DNA from: Flavihumibacter soli
GTDB taxonomy: Bacteria > Bacteroidota > Bacteroidia > Sphingobacteriales > Sphingobacteriaceae
Direction of reading: 5' to 3'
Length of the DNA stretch: 64,000 nt
NCBI RefSeq assembly: GCF_010692725.1
Contig: NZ_JAAFZB010000092.1
Span: 248,001 to 312,000, forward strand
This document shows, in pieces, positions 8,998 to 18,257 of the stretch (position 1 is the stretch's first letter; each line of letters opens with the position of its first letter). The notes under the pieces were generated by a model. That model did not search any database, was not told where the DNA came from, and saw only the letters and a program-made list of their open reading frames with translations. Position numbers and translations under genes: made by a program.

Positions 8998-9798
8998 ATG
9001 ACTACTACATATCCGATAGGAATATTTGATTCAGGTATTGGCGGCCTGACTGTTGCCGGTGCAATACATCGTATCCTTCCTGATGAACAACTGGTATACT
9101 TCGGGGATACCGAGCATCTGCCATATGGAGATAAGTCACCGGAGGCTATCAGAAACTACAGCTTAACCATCGGCCGGTTTCTGGTAAGTCAGAATTGCAA
9201 AATGATCGTCATTGCCTGTAATACCGCTTCATCACATGCGTATCAGGCGCTCGTAGATGAAATAGGAGACCAGATTCCTGTAATTAATGTGATTGATCCG
9301 GTCGTGGCGGCTTTGATCAAAGCGGGTAAATACAAGCATATTGGCGTTATCGGTACAAAGTCAACCATCCAGTCCGGTCTGTATGCTAGTAAGATCAGCA
9401 ATATCGATCCTGCTCTAAAAGTTTCCTCTCTTGCCACACCGTTGCTTGCCCCTATGATAGAAGAAGGGTTCTTCGACAATAACATAAGTCATACAGTCAT
9501 TCAATCGTATCTGTCATCGCCCAAACTTAAAGGAATTGATAGCCTGGTGCTCGCCTGCACTCACTATCCGCTGATCAGAAAAGAAATAAGCGAATACTAT
9601 GAAGGGAAAGTCGACATAATTAATTCAGCAGAAATTGTTGCAGAATATGTGAAGACGGAATTGGATCGATCAGGACTTCTTAATTCTTTGCCGGCTAAAG
9701 GACACCGGTTCTACGTTTCAGATTATACCAGATCTTTTGAGAAAAGTACACGATTATTCTTTGGTGAGAAGATAAGTCTTAAGCTGCATCGCCTGTAA
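8998..9798 (+). CDS. murI: Glutamate racemase
   Basis: Interconverts L- and D-glutamate, supplying D-Glu for peptidoglycan, in the cytosol without cofactor. The 266 residues contain the N-terminal IGIFDSGIGGLTV motif, the first catalytic cysteine in VIACNTASS (Cys74) and the second in LVLACTHYPL, both in standard context, plus the YFGDTEHLPYGDKS substrate segment. The length is normal. It lies after the bamA operon terminator, so it has its own promoter or is weakly coupled. Confidence 0.97.
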   Translation: MTTTYPIGIFDSGIGGLTVAGAIHRILPDEQLVYFGDTEHLPYGDKSPEAIRNYSLTIGRFLVSQNCKMIVIACNTASSHAYQALVDEIGDQIPVINVIDPVVAALIKAGKYKHIGVIGTKSTIQSGLYASKISNIDPALKVSSLATPLLAPMIEEGFFDNNISHTVIQSYLSSPKLKGIDSLVLACTHYPLIRKEISEYYEGKVDIINSAEIVAEYVKTELDRSGLLNSLPAKGHRFYVSDYTRSFEKSTRLFFGEKISLKLHRL

Positions 9799-9885
9799 TA
9801 AGCAAGTGGATTGTAAATTATCGTTCATTAGTTCCTCTTTTTAGCCATAAACTCTAAAACGCTATTCTCTTTAACTTTAAAGTTG

Positions 9886-9893
9886 TAATTTTG
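9886..9893 (+). promoter_or_regulatory. Putative -7 promoter element of the purF-like gene
   Basis: TAATTTTG matches TAnnTTTG and lies 17 bases before the start codon, which would leave only a short leader. A small palindrome, AACTTTAAAGTT, sits just upstream (9873-9884) and could be an operator. The -33 box is not convincing. Confidence 0.5.
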
Positions 9894-9910
9894 CCGGCTC
9901 ATAACCAACT

Positions 9911-11812
9911 ATGAGCGAACAAATAAAACACGAGTGCGGTGTGGTTCTGATCCGTCTGTTAAAACCTCTCAGTTATTACCAGGAAAAATATGGAACAGCG
10001 CTCTATGGGCTGAATAAGCTGTATTTATTGATGGAAAAGCAGCATAACCGTGGTCAGGACGGTGCTGGTATTGCTACAATAAAACTCGATGTAAAGCCAG
10101 GTAACCGTTATATCAGCCGTTACCGGGCCACCGGTGCCAAAGCAGTTTCAGAGATTTTCGAATATGTACAGAACAAATTTGCAGATGTTCAGAAAAATAA
10201 TCCTCAGCTCTTACAGGACGCTAATTGGTTAAAGGAGCACATAAGTTTCACAGGTGAAGTGCTGATGGGACATCTGCGATATGGAACTCACGGAAAGAAC
10301 AGTATAGAGAGTTGCCATCCTTTCCTGAGGCAAAATAATTGGATGACCCGTAATCTGGTCATTTCGGGAAATTTCAATATGACCAATGTCGATGAGCTTC
10401 TCGAACAGCTTTTCGAATTAGGGCAGCATCCCAAAGAAAGAGTTGATACCGTCACAGTGCTGGAAAAAATTGGTCACTTCTTAGATACGGAGAACCAGGA
10501 ACTGTTTGATAAATTGAAACTGGAAGGCCTGTCGAATGCGCAGATCAGCCACGAAATTGCTTCCCGTCTGGATGTGGCTACCATCCTGAAACGATCTGCG
10601 AAGACCTGGGACGGCGGTTACACGATAAGCGGTATATTCGGCCATGGTGACGCGTTTGTTATGCGTGATCCAGCCGGCATACGACCAGCATTCTATTACA
10701 TGGATGATGAGATTGTTGTAGTAACTTCTGAGCGTCCTGCAATACAAACTGCTTTCAATGTACCACTTGAAAGCATTCGGGAGATCAAGCCAGGCTATGC
10801 ACTTATCGTGAAAAAGGATGGCAGCATTTCGGAGGAAATGTTCCGTGAGCCGGAGGTACAGAAGTCGTGTTCCTTTGAGCGCATATATTTCTCGCGGGGG
10901 AGTGACGCTTCCATATATAAGGAGCGAAAGAAACTGGGTCACCTCCTCTGTGATCAGCTGCTTAATGCCGTTGATAACGATTTAAAGAATACTGTTTTTT
11001 CATATATTCCCAACACAGCTGAAGTTGCTTTTTATGGCCTGGCCGAGGGTATAAAGAAACATGTCAAAGAGTGTCAGAAGGAAGCACTTTTGAAACGGGA
11101 TGACAAGATCTCTGATACTGAACTTGAGTCTGTACTTGATATGGAGCCAAGGTTCGAAAAGATTGCAATCAAAGATGCTAAACTGCGAACTTTCATTACC
11201 CAGGATGCCGACAGGCAGGATATGGTCGCCCACGTATATGATACTACATATGGCGTTGTAAACCGTGATACAGACACCCTCGTAGTTTTAGACGATTCTA
11301 TCGTGCGGGGCACGACGCTTAAGCAAAGCATTTTAAAAATATTGGACCGCTTGGGTCCTAAACGGATTATTGTTGCGTCATCTGCTCCGCAGATACGTTA
11401 TCCAGATTGTTATGGTATTGATATGTCCCGGATGGGTGAATTTGTAGCTTTTGAAGCTGCAATAGCTTTGCTTAAGGAAAATGGCCTTGAACATGTCATT
11501 AAGGCCACCTACCAGAAGTGCGTGGCTACGCAATATCTTGATAAAGGAGAAGTAGAGAACTATGTGAAGGCAATCTATGAACCTTTTTCCGACCAGCAGA
11601 TTTCAGATAAAATTGCTGAAATCATTACCCCAAAACAGATAAAGGCGAAGGTTGATGTCATCTACCAAACACTTGATCACCTGCATGCGGCATGTCCGAA
11701 CCATTTAGGTGACTGGTATTTTTCAGGCAACTATCCGACCCCTGGAGGCAACAAGGTAGTGAACAGAGCCTTTATGAATTGGGTAGAAGGAAAAAACGAG
11801 CGGGCATACTAA
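9911..11812 (+). CDS. Long PurF-type amidophosphoribosyltransferase
   Basis: A class-II glutamine amidotransferase fused to a phosphoribosyltransferase domain, 633 residues, longer than the ~500 of classical PurF. The Ntn-type Cys lies inside HECGVVLI (residue 9), so a short N-terminal extension would have to be removed or tolerated. Gln-site features QHNRGQDGAGIAT and GHLRYGTHG are present. The PRPP loop VVLDDSIVRGTTLKQSI and the downstream APQIRYPDCYGIDM are intact. This long form is a second PurF-like protein of Bacteroidota besides canonical PurF; whether it makes phosphoribosylamine or acts on another substrate is not certain. An insertion between the two domains and a C-terminal extension of about 80 residues account for the extra length. 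Confidence 0.88.
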   Translation: MSEQIKHECGVVLIRLLKPLSYYQEKYGTALYGLNKLYLLMEKQHNRGQDGAGIATIKLDVKPGNRYISRYRATGAKAVSEIFEYVQNKFADVQKNNPQLLQDANWLKEHISFTGEVLMGHLRYGTHGKNSIESCHPFLRQNNWMTRNLVISGNFNMTNVDELLEQLFELGQHPKERVDTVTVLEKIGHFLDTENQELFDKLKLEGLSNAQISHEIASRLDVATILKRSAKTWDGGYTISGIFGHGDAFVMRDPAGIRPAFYYMDDEIVVVTSERPAIQTAFNVPLESIREIKPGYALIVKKDGSISEEMFREPEVQKSCSFERIYFSRGSDASIYKERKKLGHLLCDQLLNAVDNDLKNTVFSYIPNTAEVAFYGLAEGIKKHVKECQKEALLKRDDKISDTELESVLDMEPRFEKIAIKDAKLRTFITQDADRQDMVAHVYDTTYGVVNRDTDTLVVLDDSIVRGTTLKQSILKILDRLGPKRIIVASSAPQIRYPDCYGIDMSRMGEFVAFEAAIALLKENGLEHVIKATYQKCVATQYLDKGEVENYVKAIYEPFSDQQISDKIAEIITPKQIKAKVDVIYQTLDHLHAACPNHLGDWYFSGNYPTPGGNKVVNRAFMNWVEGKNERAY

Positions 11813-11819
11813 GGCATTC

Positions 11820-11855
11820 AGGGAACAGTTTTTCTATGATCTTTGTTCCTTATTC
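11820..11855. terminator. Possible terminator between convergent purF-like and LysE genes
   Basis: GGAACA (11822-11827) pairs with TGTTCC (11844-11849) with one or two weaker flanking pairs, a 16-base loop and a mixed T-rich run. It sits in the 50-base gap between convergent genes. The stem is short and the loop long, so this is tentative. Confidence 0.35.
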
Positions 11856-11862
11856 TTTGCTC

Positions 11863-12492
11863 CTAAATAAGTGAATGTCCTGATGCCAGGTTGTAGATCA
11901 GTCGTAGTGCAAATATAATGATAAGCACACCGGCGATCTGGTTTAGATGTACGATCGTTTTTTCTTTGATACGGTAGCGAAGCTTATTGGCGTAATACGC
12001 CTTTATAACGTCCATACTAAATTGTGTGATTAAAATAGCGCTATAGAATGGCAGAATATCCTTCGCTTCAAATTCTCCCGCCACAGAGATCACCCCACTG
12101 GTAACACTGACCCAATAGAGTAGAATAGCCGGGTTGAAGATGCACATAAAAAAGCCCTTCAAAAAATATCCGGTATTATGCTTTTTTGAAGTGGTATTCT
12201 CATAATTGATCTTCACCTTTTTAAGGAGGTAATAGATTCCGATTGTTAATAAAATAACACTACCGATAACTCCGATATAAATGCGGTAGGTATTTTCAAG
12301 TGCAAGAAAAGACGAGCCATATACGGTTACTGCCACATAGAAAATATCACTTGTAAGAACTCCCCCTGCGAGCGACATACCTGCGTAAAAGCCTTTTTCA
12401 ATGCTGGTTTTAATGAGTGCAAAAAAAACAGGTCCGGTTAAAAATGAAAGTACTATCCCTAACCCAATTCCTGATATTATTGATTCGAGCAT
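11863..12492 (-). CDS. LysE/RhtB family translocator
   Basis: A 209-residue inner-membrane protein with about six predicted hydrophobic segments. The N-terminal GIGLGIVLSFLTGPVFFALI carries the family's Gx3GxxxSxxxGP signature, and FLKGFFMCIFNPAILLYW (about residues 109-126) is the conserved NPK/NPA loop region. Members export amino acids or related metabolites; the substrate here cannot be told. It diverges from the sugar transporter gene, sharing a 136-base control region that contains a long palindrome. Confidence 0.88.
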   Translation of the reverse strand: MLESIISGIGLGIVLSFLTGPVFFALIKTSIEKGFYAGMSLAGGVLTSDIFYVAVTVYGSSFLALENTYRIYIGVIGSVILLTIGIYYLLKKVKINYENTTSKKHNTGYFLKGFFMCIFNPAILLYWVSVTSGVISVAGEFEAKDILPFYSAILITQFSMDVIKAYYANKLRYRIKEKTIVHLNQIAGVLIIIFALRLIYNLASGHSLI

Positions 12493-12542
12493 AGTTTTTT
12501 AGTCTCTTGAATGCGAATATGCAATTTTAAGCTATAATTCCA

Positions 12543-12584
12543 TTCCGGGATACTAAATAATTAAAAGTTTATTTAGTCTCGGAA
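12543..12584. promoter_or_regulatory. Long palindrome in the divergent LysE / sugar transporter control region
   Basis: TTCCGGGATACTAAATAA (12543-12560) faces TTTATTTAGTCTCGGAA (12568-12584) across a 7-base spacer; the inner ACTAAATAA arm is exact and the outer TTCCG arm pairs after a small mismatch. The site lies upstream of both divergent genes, so an operator is more likely than a terminator. No dedicated regulator gene is adjacent. Confidence 0.55.
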
Positions 12585-12628
12585 TTTTGGTTTATGTTAG
12601 AGAAACTTTAAGCTTAATCAAATTTAAA

Positions 12629-14236
12629 ATGAACCAAAAGGACGAAAAAAATTATGGCTCAGCTCTTTACACACTGATTACAGTGTTTTTTTTCTGGGGC
12701 TTCGTAGCAGCAAGTAATGGTATCTTCATCCCATTCTGTAAAACTCACTTCAATTTAACACAGTTTGAATCGCAGTTAATTGATTTTACGTTCTACGGAG
12801 GCTACTTTATTGGATCGCTGATATTATTCTATGCTTCAAAAATCAGTAAGGTGGATATCCTTAATAAATTGGGGTATAAGAATGGTATCGTCTTCGGACT
12901 GGTTATTTCTGCGGCCGGGGCATTACTGATGGTTCCAGCCATCAATTCAGGTTCCTTTTCATTTATTTTAACCGCATTCTTTTTTATCGCTATAGGTTTT
13001 TCTTTGCAACAGACAGCTGCAAATCCCTTTGCGGTGGCCTTGGGAACTCCCCAAACTGGTGCGAACCGGCTTAACCTGGCGGGGGGAGTTAATAACTTCG
13101 GAACACTATTGGGGCCGATTGTTGTAAGTATCGTCCTTTTCGGAACAGCCAGCAGCGTTGAGCCGGTTGCAGTTGAAATCTCCTCTATAAATACCCTCTA
13201 TTATATACTAGCAGGTTTGTTTATCGGTGTTGCCATATTCTTTTCGATTTCTAACTTGCCAAAAGTTACGAGCGACGAAAAGGTTGAAACCAGCAACAAG
13301 ACCAATATTCCTCTCTTCGTTATTTTCATTGCATTTCTTCTTATCCTGGCGTCTGGTCCGCTGACTGATATGACCGGTTTAAGTAAAAGTGTGTGGGTAT
13401 ATGCTTCATTGGCAATAATTGTATTGACCCTGTTACTCTCTCTAAACTCTGCCGGTAAAGAGGGTAATGGCTGGGGTGCAATGCAGTATCCACAGTTGAT
13501 CTTAGGTATGCTTGCCATCTTTACTTATGTTGGAGTAGAGGTGAGTATCCAAAGTAATATGGGCGCCTTATTGAAGCTTCCTGCGTTCGGTGGCTATAAT
13601 GAATCTGTGATCGCACCATTCATTTCTCTGTATTGGGGAAGTTTGATGATAGGTCGCTGGACTGGTGCCGTGAGTGCATTCAGCTTTAGCAAGAGTACAA
13701 AGAGAATTTTAACGCTTATTGTACCGTTCTTTGCTTTTGCGGTAATACTTTTCTTTAACCACTTGAACGGAACGTCAGTGAGTCAGTTCTATGTCTATGC
13801 GATCTGTGTGGCGATCCTGGTTGCCGGATTCTTCTATAGCCAGGAAAAACCTGCGAAGACGCTGATGACTTTCGGAATTCTGGGAATGATCGCTATGGTC
13901 ATCGGCTTGACCACAACCGGGAGCATTGCCGTTTTCGCTTTTTTAAGCGGTGGTTTATGCTGCTCGATCATGTGGCCTTGTATATTCTCCCTGTCAATTA
14001 CGGGACTTGGAAAATACACCAGCCAGGGTTCATCATTCCTGATTATGATGATTTTGGGCGGAGCCATAATTCCGCCGGTACAAGGTATTTTAGCTGATAC
14101 GAGCGGAATTCACCTGTCATATGTCGTTCCTGTAGTTTGCTTTGCTTACCTCGCTTATTTCGCCTGGAAAGTTAGCAGTGTATTAAGAAAACAGGGTATC
14201 GACGTTAGTAAGATTGAAGCTGAAGGTGCACATTAA
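12629..14236 (+). CDS. Sugar MFS transporter (FucP/GluP type)
   Basis: Major facilitator of the fucose/glucose-galactose permease branch; about twelve membrane segments in 535 residues. The N-terminal [19 protein letters not shown] segment and [12 protein letters not shown] fit the FucP family, as does [16 protein letters not shown] with the conserved asparagine. I place the start at ATG 12629 rather than the in-frame TTG at 12587, because the latter lies right behind the palindrome and gives an unusual N-terminal extension. The stop codon TAA overlaps the next gene's ATG by one base, so the two are translationally coupled. Confidence 0.9.
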   Translation: MNQKDEKNYGSALYTLITVFFFWGFVAASNGIFIPFCKTHFNLTQFESQLIDFTFYGGYFIGSLILFYASKISKVDILNKLGYKNGIVFGLVISAAGALLMVPAINSGSFSFILTAFFFIAIGFSLQQTAANPFAVALGTPQTGANRLNLAGGVNNFGTLLGPIVVSIVLFGTASSVEPVAVEISSINTLYYILAGLFIGVAIFFSISNLPKVTSDEKVETSNKTNIPLFVIFIAFLLILASGPLTDMTGLSKSVWVYASLAIIVLTLLLSLNSAGKEGNGWGAMQYPQLILGMLAIFTYVGVEVSIQSNMGALLKLPAFGGYNESVIAPFISLYWGSLMIGRWTGAVSAFSFSKSTKRILTLIVPFFAFAVILFFNHLNGTSVSQFYVYAICVAILVAGFFYSQEKPAKTLMTFGILGMIAMVIGLTTTGSIAVFAFLSGGLCCSIMWPCIFSLSITGLGKYTSQGSSFLIMMILGGAIIPPVQGILADTSGIHLSYVVPVVCFAYLAYFAWKVSSVLRKQGIDVSKIEAEGAH

Positions 14237-14694
14237 TGACAGTCAAACCTAGTTTTGATAAGATCTTCATGGATCTAGCCACCGACCTGGCCCAGCGCTC
14301 TCATTGCGTTAAGGCACAGGTCGGTGCTGTTTTAGTCAAGGATACCCGGATAATTTCAATTGGTTATAACGGGCCTCCGGCCGGAACACATAATTGCGAT
14401 GAAGAGTGGCCGGAGACAGGTTGTCCACGGGATTCAAAAAATAGCTGTTCTCTTGCGCTGCACGCGGAAGAGAACGCTATTTTATACGCAGTTAAAAATG
14501 GCGCCAGTCTGGATGGCTCCACCCTTTATATCACACTATCACCATGCCTGCCCTGCGCAAGAATAATTTATTCCTCAGGAGTGAAAAGGGTATTCTATTT
14601 GAACTCTTACGCCGAATATAAAGGTCTTGCCTCAGATGAAGGTGTTGACTTCCTTAATAAATTCGGAGTTGAAGCGAGCAAATTTATAGGCTAA
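14236..14694 (+). CDS. dCMP/cytidine deaminase family protein
   Basis: A 152-residue zinc-dependent deaminase, cytosolic. The zinc site is complete: HAEENAIL (His ligand plus catalytic Glu) and SPCLPCARII (two Cys ligands). The N-terminal VKAQVGAVLVKDTRIISIGYNGPP and the inserted CDEEWPETGCPRDSKNSC segment, with extra cysteines, match the dCMP deaminase / ComEB branch more than the short cytidine deaminases. The likely role is dCMP to dUMP conversion for thymidylate supply. It overlaps the transporter stop by one base; a functional link with sugar uptake is not evident. Confidence 0.88.
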   Translation: MTVKPSFDKIFMDLATDLAQRSHCVKAQVGAVLVKDTRIISIGYNGPPAGTHNCDEEWPETGCPRDSKNSCSLALHAEENAILYAVKNGASLDGSTLYITLSPCLPCARIIYSSGVKRVFYLNSYAEYKGLASDEGVDFLNKFGVEASKFIG

Positions 14695-14705
14695 GCCCGG
14701 TTAAC

Positions 14706-15323
14706 TTAAGGCTTTGCAGTTAACACAGGAGGTAAAGGTTGAGGTACAATATTTTTGATGGGTTTAGTCGATTTTAAGTAGGCGAAAATAGCTTTTAGTT
14801 CCTCGTCAGTCATGTTGTTGTACATCTGCCATGGCATCGGAGGTAATAACGTCCGCTCTGTTTCGACCCCCTTGTGTTTACCTTTTCGTATCGCGGTCAT
14901 AAAATTAGCCTCTTCCCATTCACCGATACCGGTTGCGTCGGAAGTCAGATTTGCGGCGTAGGACACTCCCCATGGGCCGATCCAGGAAGTTAAGGTTTGA
15001 GTGGCTACTACGCCTTTACTCTCCATTTCTTTCCTGTCAATATCGGGAATCGGCATTTGCGATGGGTGTCCGGATAAGGCCAGAGAAAAGTCTATTTCAG
15101 GCCCCTGAGGAGTCATTTTCTTTGGAGAATGACAGTCATGGCAGCCTCCGATAAGTACCAAATGCTCTCCTAATTTTTCCGGAGTTTCGTACCCCGCCGC
15201 AGGCTGAACAACTGCCGAGTCAGTGGAAACTGTTGAACTCTCCCTGGCCTTATTATTACAGCTGTACAAAGCTGTCAAGCCGATGAAGGATAAAACTAAT
15301 GTAAAATAACACGCATTTTTCAT
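14706..15323 (-). CDS. c-type cytochrome lipoprotein
   Basis: A 205-residue exported protein. The N-terminus MKNACYFTLVLSFIGLTALYSC has a lipobox-like LYSC, so it is probably a lipid-anchored periplasmic protein. One heme-binding motif is visible, GGCHDCH (CxxCH), followed by SPKKMTPQGPEID. A downstream Met (PPMPWQMYNNMTDEELKAIFAYLKS) provides a likely axial ligand, and the final helix has the YLKS ending of cytochrome c domains. The electron partner is unknown. It diverges from trxB. Confidence 0.85.
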   Translation of the reverse strand: MKNACYFTLVLSFIGLTALYSCNNKARESSTVSTDSAVVQPAAGYETPEKLGEHLVLIGGCHDCHSPKKMTPQGPEIDFSLALSGHPSQMPIPDIDRKEMESKGVVATQTLTSWIGPWGVSYAANLTSDATGIGEWEEANFMTAIRKGKHKGVETERTLLPPMPWQMYNNMTDEELKAIFAYLKSTKPIKNIVPQPLPPVLTAKP

Positions 15324-15498
15324 TTGATTAAGTTTAAGGGTTTAGTGGGAAATAAACGCCGATATATTTAACGATTGGTATTATTAAATATATTAATAAT
15401 ATAAATTCATTTTCAACAATTTTTGTGTTATGAAAAATTCGATTGTAATATCGTCGGCCTTAAACCAAATAATGTCATACTTTGCTGACATTCGCCCC

Positions 15499-15529
15499 TT
15501 GTCAGCTCATCACTAAAAAGCTAAATTTG
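15499..15529 (+). promoter_or_regulatory. Bacteroidota-type promoter of trxB
   Basis: A TTG at 15499-15501 is followed after 20 bases by TAAATTTG at 15522-15529, matching both boxes and the spacing of the phylum's sigma-A promoter. The start codon is 20 bases further on. This is the clearest promoter in the window. Confidence 0.65.
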
Positions 15530-15549
15530 CGATTCCTAAAAGCAAATTA

Positions 15550-16524
15550 ATGTCACAAGAAACTGAACACGTTCATTGCCTAATTATCGGCTCGGGTCCG
15601 GCGGGATACACCGCGGCTATCTACGCAGCCCGCGCAGACCTCAAACCCGTAATGTATACAGGAATAATTCCCGGCGGTCAATTAACACAAACTACTGACG
15701 TCGATAACTTTCCGGGCTATCCGGAAGGTATTATGGGGCCTGAGATGATGGAAGACCTGAGAAAACAGGCTGAGCGTTTCGGTACTGAAGTTCGCTTCGG
15801 TTACATCACCTCTGTTGATTTCAGTTCAATGCCGAGGAAGGTTGTCGTTGACGAAAATAAGACCGTTACTGCCGATACGGTTATCATCGCTACCGGAGCC
15901 TCTGCAAAATGGCTTGGTTTAGAAAGCGAGCAAAAATATAATGGCTTTGGGGTATCGGCCTGCGCGGTATGCGATGGTTTTTTCTTTAAAGGTCAGGATG
16001 TGGCGATCGTTGGAGCAGGTGATACCGCGGCTGAAGAGGCTACATACCTTGCGAAGCTCTGTAAAACGGTTCATATTCTGGTTAGACGTGACGAATTCCG
16101 GGCTTCAAAAGCAATGCAGCACCGTGTATTAAATACCCCGAATATTGTCATCCATTATAATACAGAAACCAAAGAAATATTAGGTGACGGCAGAAATGTA
16201 ACTGCCATCAGGATACTGGATAACAAGAGTGGTATCGAAAGCGAACTTCCGGTAACCGGATTCTTCGTAGCCATCGGCCATAAGCCAAATACAGATATCT
16301 TTAAGGGTTGGTTAGATATGGATGAGACTGGTTACCTCATCACGCAGCCTGACAGCACAAAAACTAATATAGAAGGTGTGTTCGCCTGTGGGGATGCACA
16401 GGATAAAATTTTCAGACAGGCGGTTACTGCTGCTGGAACGGGTTGCATGGCAGCGTTAGAGGCCGAACGCTATCTTGCTGCAAGGGAACATGAACCTGAA
16501 GTAGCCAAGGATTCGGTGGTATAA
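15550..16524 (+). CDS. trxB: Thioredoxin-disulfide reductase
   Basis: NADPH-dependent flavoprotein that reduces thioredoxin in the cytosol. The 324 residues include the FAD site IIGSGPAGYTAAIYAARA, the redox pair CAVC (Cys138/Cys141) followed by DG, the NADPH-site glycines in VAIVGAGDTAAEEA, and the C-terminal GVFACGDAQDKIFRQAVTAAG. The length is standard. A 30S THX gene follows 79 bases downstream on the same strand and may share the transcript up to the hairpin at 16744. Confidence 0.97.
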   Translation: MSQETEHVHCLIIGSGPAGYTAAIYAARADLKPVMYTGIIPGGQLTQTTDVDNFPGYPEGIMGPEMMEDLRKQAERFGTEVRFGYITSVDFSSMPRKVVVDENKTVTADTVIIATGASAKWLGLESEQKYNGFGVSACAVCDGFFFKGQDVAIVGAGDTAAEEATYLAKLCKTVHILVRRDEFRASKAMQHRVLNTPNIVIHYNTETKEILGDGRNVTAIRILDNKSGIESELPVTGFFVAIGHKPNTDIFKGWLDMDETGYLITQPDSTKTNIEGVFACGDAQDKIFRQAVTAAGTGCMAALEAERYLAAREHEPEVAKDSVV

Positions 16525-16603
16525 GTATACTTCTTTCAGGTATTTGACCTTTGTAAAAACATTCTCCTATGGGGACTGTACTCACTAGATAATTATTTAT
16601 GTT

Positions 16604-16735
16604 ATGGGAAAAGGAGATATCAAAACCAAGCGGGGGAAAATCACCAAGGGTACTTTTGGTAAGTTAAGAAAGCATAAGCTTAAGGAGGTTGAGAAACCGG
16701 AGAAAAGCGATGAAAGCAAAACTCCTGAAAAGTAA
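16604..16735 (+). CDS. 30S ribosomal protein THX
   Basis: A 43-residue basic protein. It opens MGKGDIKTKRGKITKGTFG, matching the GKGDxKoxRGKixxGoxG core of bacterial THX, a small peptide that sits in a cavity at the top of the 30S head in Thermus. The core is about 28 residues; here an acidic/lysine tail (EVEKPEKSDESKTPEK) extends it. The start ATG at 16604 is the only one available. A hairpin terminator begins 8 bases after the stop. The assignment rests on the motif alone. Confidence 0.85.
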   Translation: MGKGDIKTKRGKITKGTFGKLRKHKLKEVEKPEKSDESKTPEK

Positions 16736-16743
16736 AACGATAA

Positions 16744-16774
16744 GGCTGTCCTAAAAATGAGGGCAGTCTTTTTT
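16744..16774 (+). terminator. Terminator behind the THX gene
   Basis: GGCTGTCCT (16744-16752) pairs with AGGGCAGTC (16760-16768), including two G-U pairs, across a 7-base loop; six T residues follow. Confidence 0.85.
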
Positions 16775-16805
16775 ATTTCATTTAAAATTGGAAGCCCCTG
16801 AGACT

Positions 16806-17402
16806 ATGCAATTAAAAACTTCACGAACCCGAATTACCGTGCTTCTTCTCACATCGGTAATGACAATATTGTTTTTGGTCTTTATGTTCTTCTACATAAA
16901 AAAGCAGTTTTTCATTACCCGTATGGAGTTGAACGAAGACATGATGATTGAGAAGATAACGGCGATGGGCAAGCTTCAGCTCGTCAAATATTCAATGAAA
17001 GATGTGCTTGAACAAAAGGAGGTTCGGATGTTTCTGCCGGATAAACGAATTTTATTCGTTGCAGCGGGTGAGGCGACAGGGTGCATTGATCTGACAAAGG
17101 TTAAAAAATCTGATATATTGCGTCACAACGAAGACTCCCTAACAATCATACTGCCGCAACCGGAGATATGTTACGCTAAGATTGATCACCAGCGATCCAA
17201 GGTTTATGACGTTTCAGGTGTTATTTTCCCGAGCGATTCAAAGGATATGGTAGAGGGGATCTATAAATTAGCTGAGCAAAAGATGTTAGAGAATGCCCGT
17301 CAGCAGGATATCCTGGGAAAGACGAAAGAAAATGCAAGGCTGATTTTCAAGCCAATGCTGGAAAACATAACTGGTAGCAAGGTGGGGGTTATTTTCAAAT
17401 GA
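16806..17402 (+). CDS. DUF4230 domain-containing membrane protein
   Basis: A 198-residue protein with one N-terminal membrane helix (about residues 10-35, VLLLTSVMTILFLVFMFFYI) and the rest outside the cytoplasm. The DUF4230 pattern is seen in IEKITAMGKLQLVKYSMKDV, in RILFVAAGEATGCIDLTKV (the family's conserved Gxv.aGiDL-like core) and in the C-terminal AEQKMLENARQQDILGKTKENA helix. Function unknown. I start it at ATG 16806; an in-frame TTG at 16788 would add six residues but lies right after the T-run of the preceding terminator. Confidence 0.8.
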   Translation: MQLKTSRTRITVLLLTSVMTILFLVFMFFYIKKQFFITRMELNEDMMIEKITAMGKLQLVKYSMKDVLEQKEVRMFLPDKRILFVAAGEATGCIDLTKVKKSDILRHNEDSLTIILPQPEICYAKIDHQRSKVYDVSGVIFPSDSKDMVEGIYKLAEQKMLENARQQDILGKTKENARLIFKPMLENITGSKVGVIFK

Positions 17403-17602
17403 TGTGACTACACTGAAGGCTGGGTTTGAGATGATTTTATTTTTTAGATTTGGATGTTCACCATTGGAGCGGGAGATGCGACGGCGATTGCAGGTGAATT
17501 TACACTTGACCTTAAACAGCCAATGGTGTGCTTGTTACGGGATATCTTCATGTTCAAAATGATGGCCGGGTCATTATTTCATTAAAACACAGAAAATAGA
17601 AA

Positions 17603-18244
17603 ATGAGAAATTTAAACTTCCTGACCACCGTACTGATTACGGCATGCTTGTTTGAATCCTGTACATCCTCCGATAAACCGGATGAAATAAAGGAACAGAA
17701 AATTGCGGAAGCAGTTATTGCAGCGCCTTTCAGATTTCATAAGGCAGTTGAGGTGAAACCAGGCCTGACACTTGATGTAGTTAGCTGGGGACGGGGATCA
17801 GAAACTGTAGGAGCATACCTCATCCTGCGATCTGACTCCACCAACCTGAAGTATCGTTCTGTTTCCGGCGAGCTGGACGGAAAGATCGTGGACGTTTGGA
17901 ATATGGATATGGATTCAGACGGCAATCCGGAACTCTACATTCAGGCGCAGGGAGAAGGGGAGGGTTCGCATCTCAATATGTATGTTTACGAATTCTCAGA
18001 GAATGGATCTTCCCAGAGGATTACGTTTCCTAATCTTGGCAACGCAAGCAAACGGGGTTATCAGGGTGGCGACTCACTTTACATAAAGGATGATAAGCTC
18101 ATTCGCGAATTTCCTGTAGTAAATACTGATGAAAAATCAGGATCTAAGACTGTTGAAGCCAGCAAAAAGATATTGGAGTACGGTCTGAGAAATAACAGTT
18201 TTACAGTTGAAGAAGTAGAATCTGAAAAAAATAGAGAGAATTAG
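17603..18244 (+). CDS. Lipoprotein with PliI-like lysozyme-inhibitor fold
   Basis: A 213-residue exported protein; MRNLNFLTTVLITACLFESC has an N-terminal lipobox (FESC), so it is a lipoprotein. The middle and C-terminal region resembles the PliI family (periplasmic inhibitors of invertebrate-type lysozyme): VWNMDMDSDGNPELYI corresponds to the D-x-DGxPE strand, followed by GEGSHLNMYVYEF and GYQGGDSLYIKDDKLIREF, which matches the GYxGxD...LvReFPV signature. If correct, it would shield the envelope from lysozyme. The assignment is by pattern only; the C-terminal EEVESEKNREN tail is not part of the family. It stands alone, convergent to the membrane protein gene at 18258. Confidence 0.6.
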   Translation: MRNLNFLTTVLITACLFESCTSSDKPDEIKEQKIAEAVIAAPFRFHKAVEVKPGLTLDVVSWGRGSETVGAYLILRSDSTNLKYRSVSGELDGKIVDVWNMDMDSDGNPELYIQAQGEGEGSHLNMYVYEFSENGSSQRITFPNLGNASKRGYQGGDSLYIKDDKLIREFPVVNTDEKSGSKTVEASKKILEYGLRNNSFTVEEVESEKNREN

Positions 18245-18257
18245 AATCCGAACAAAA

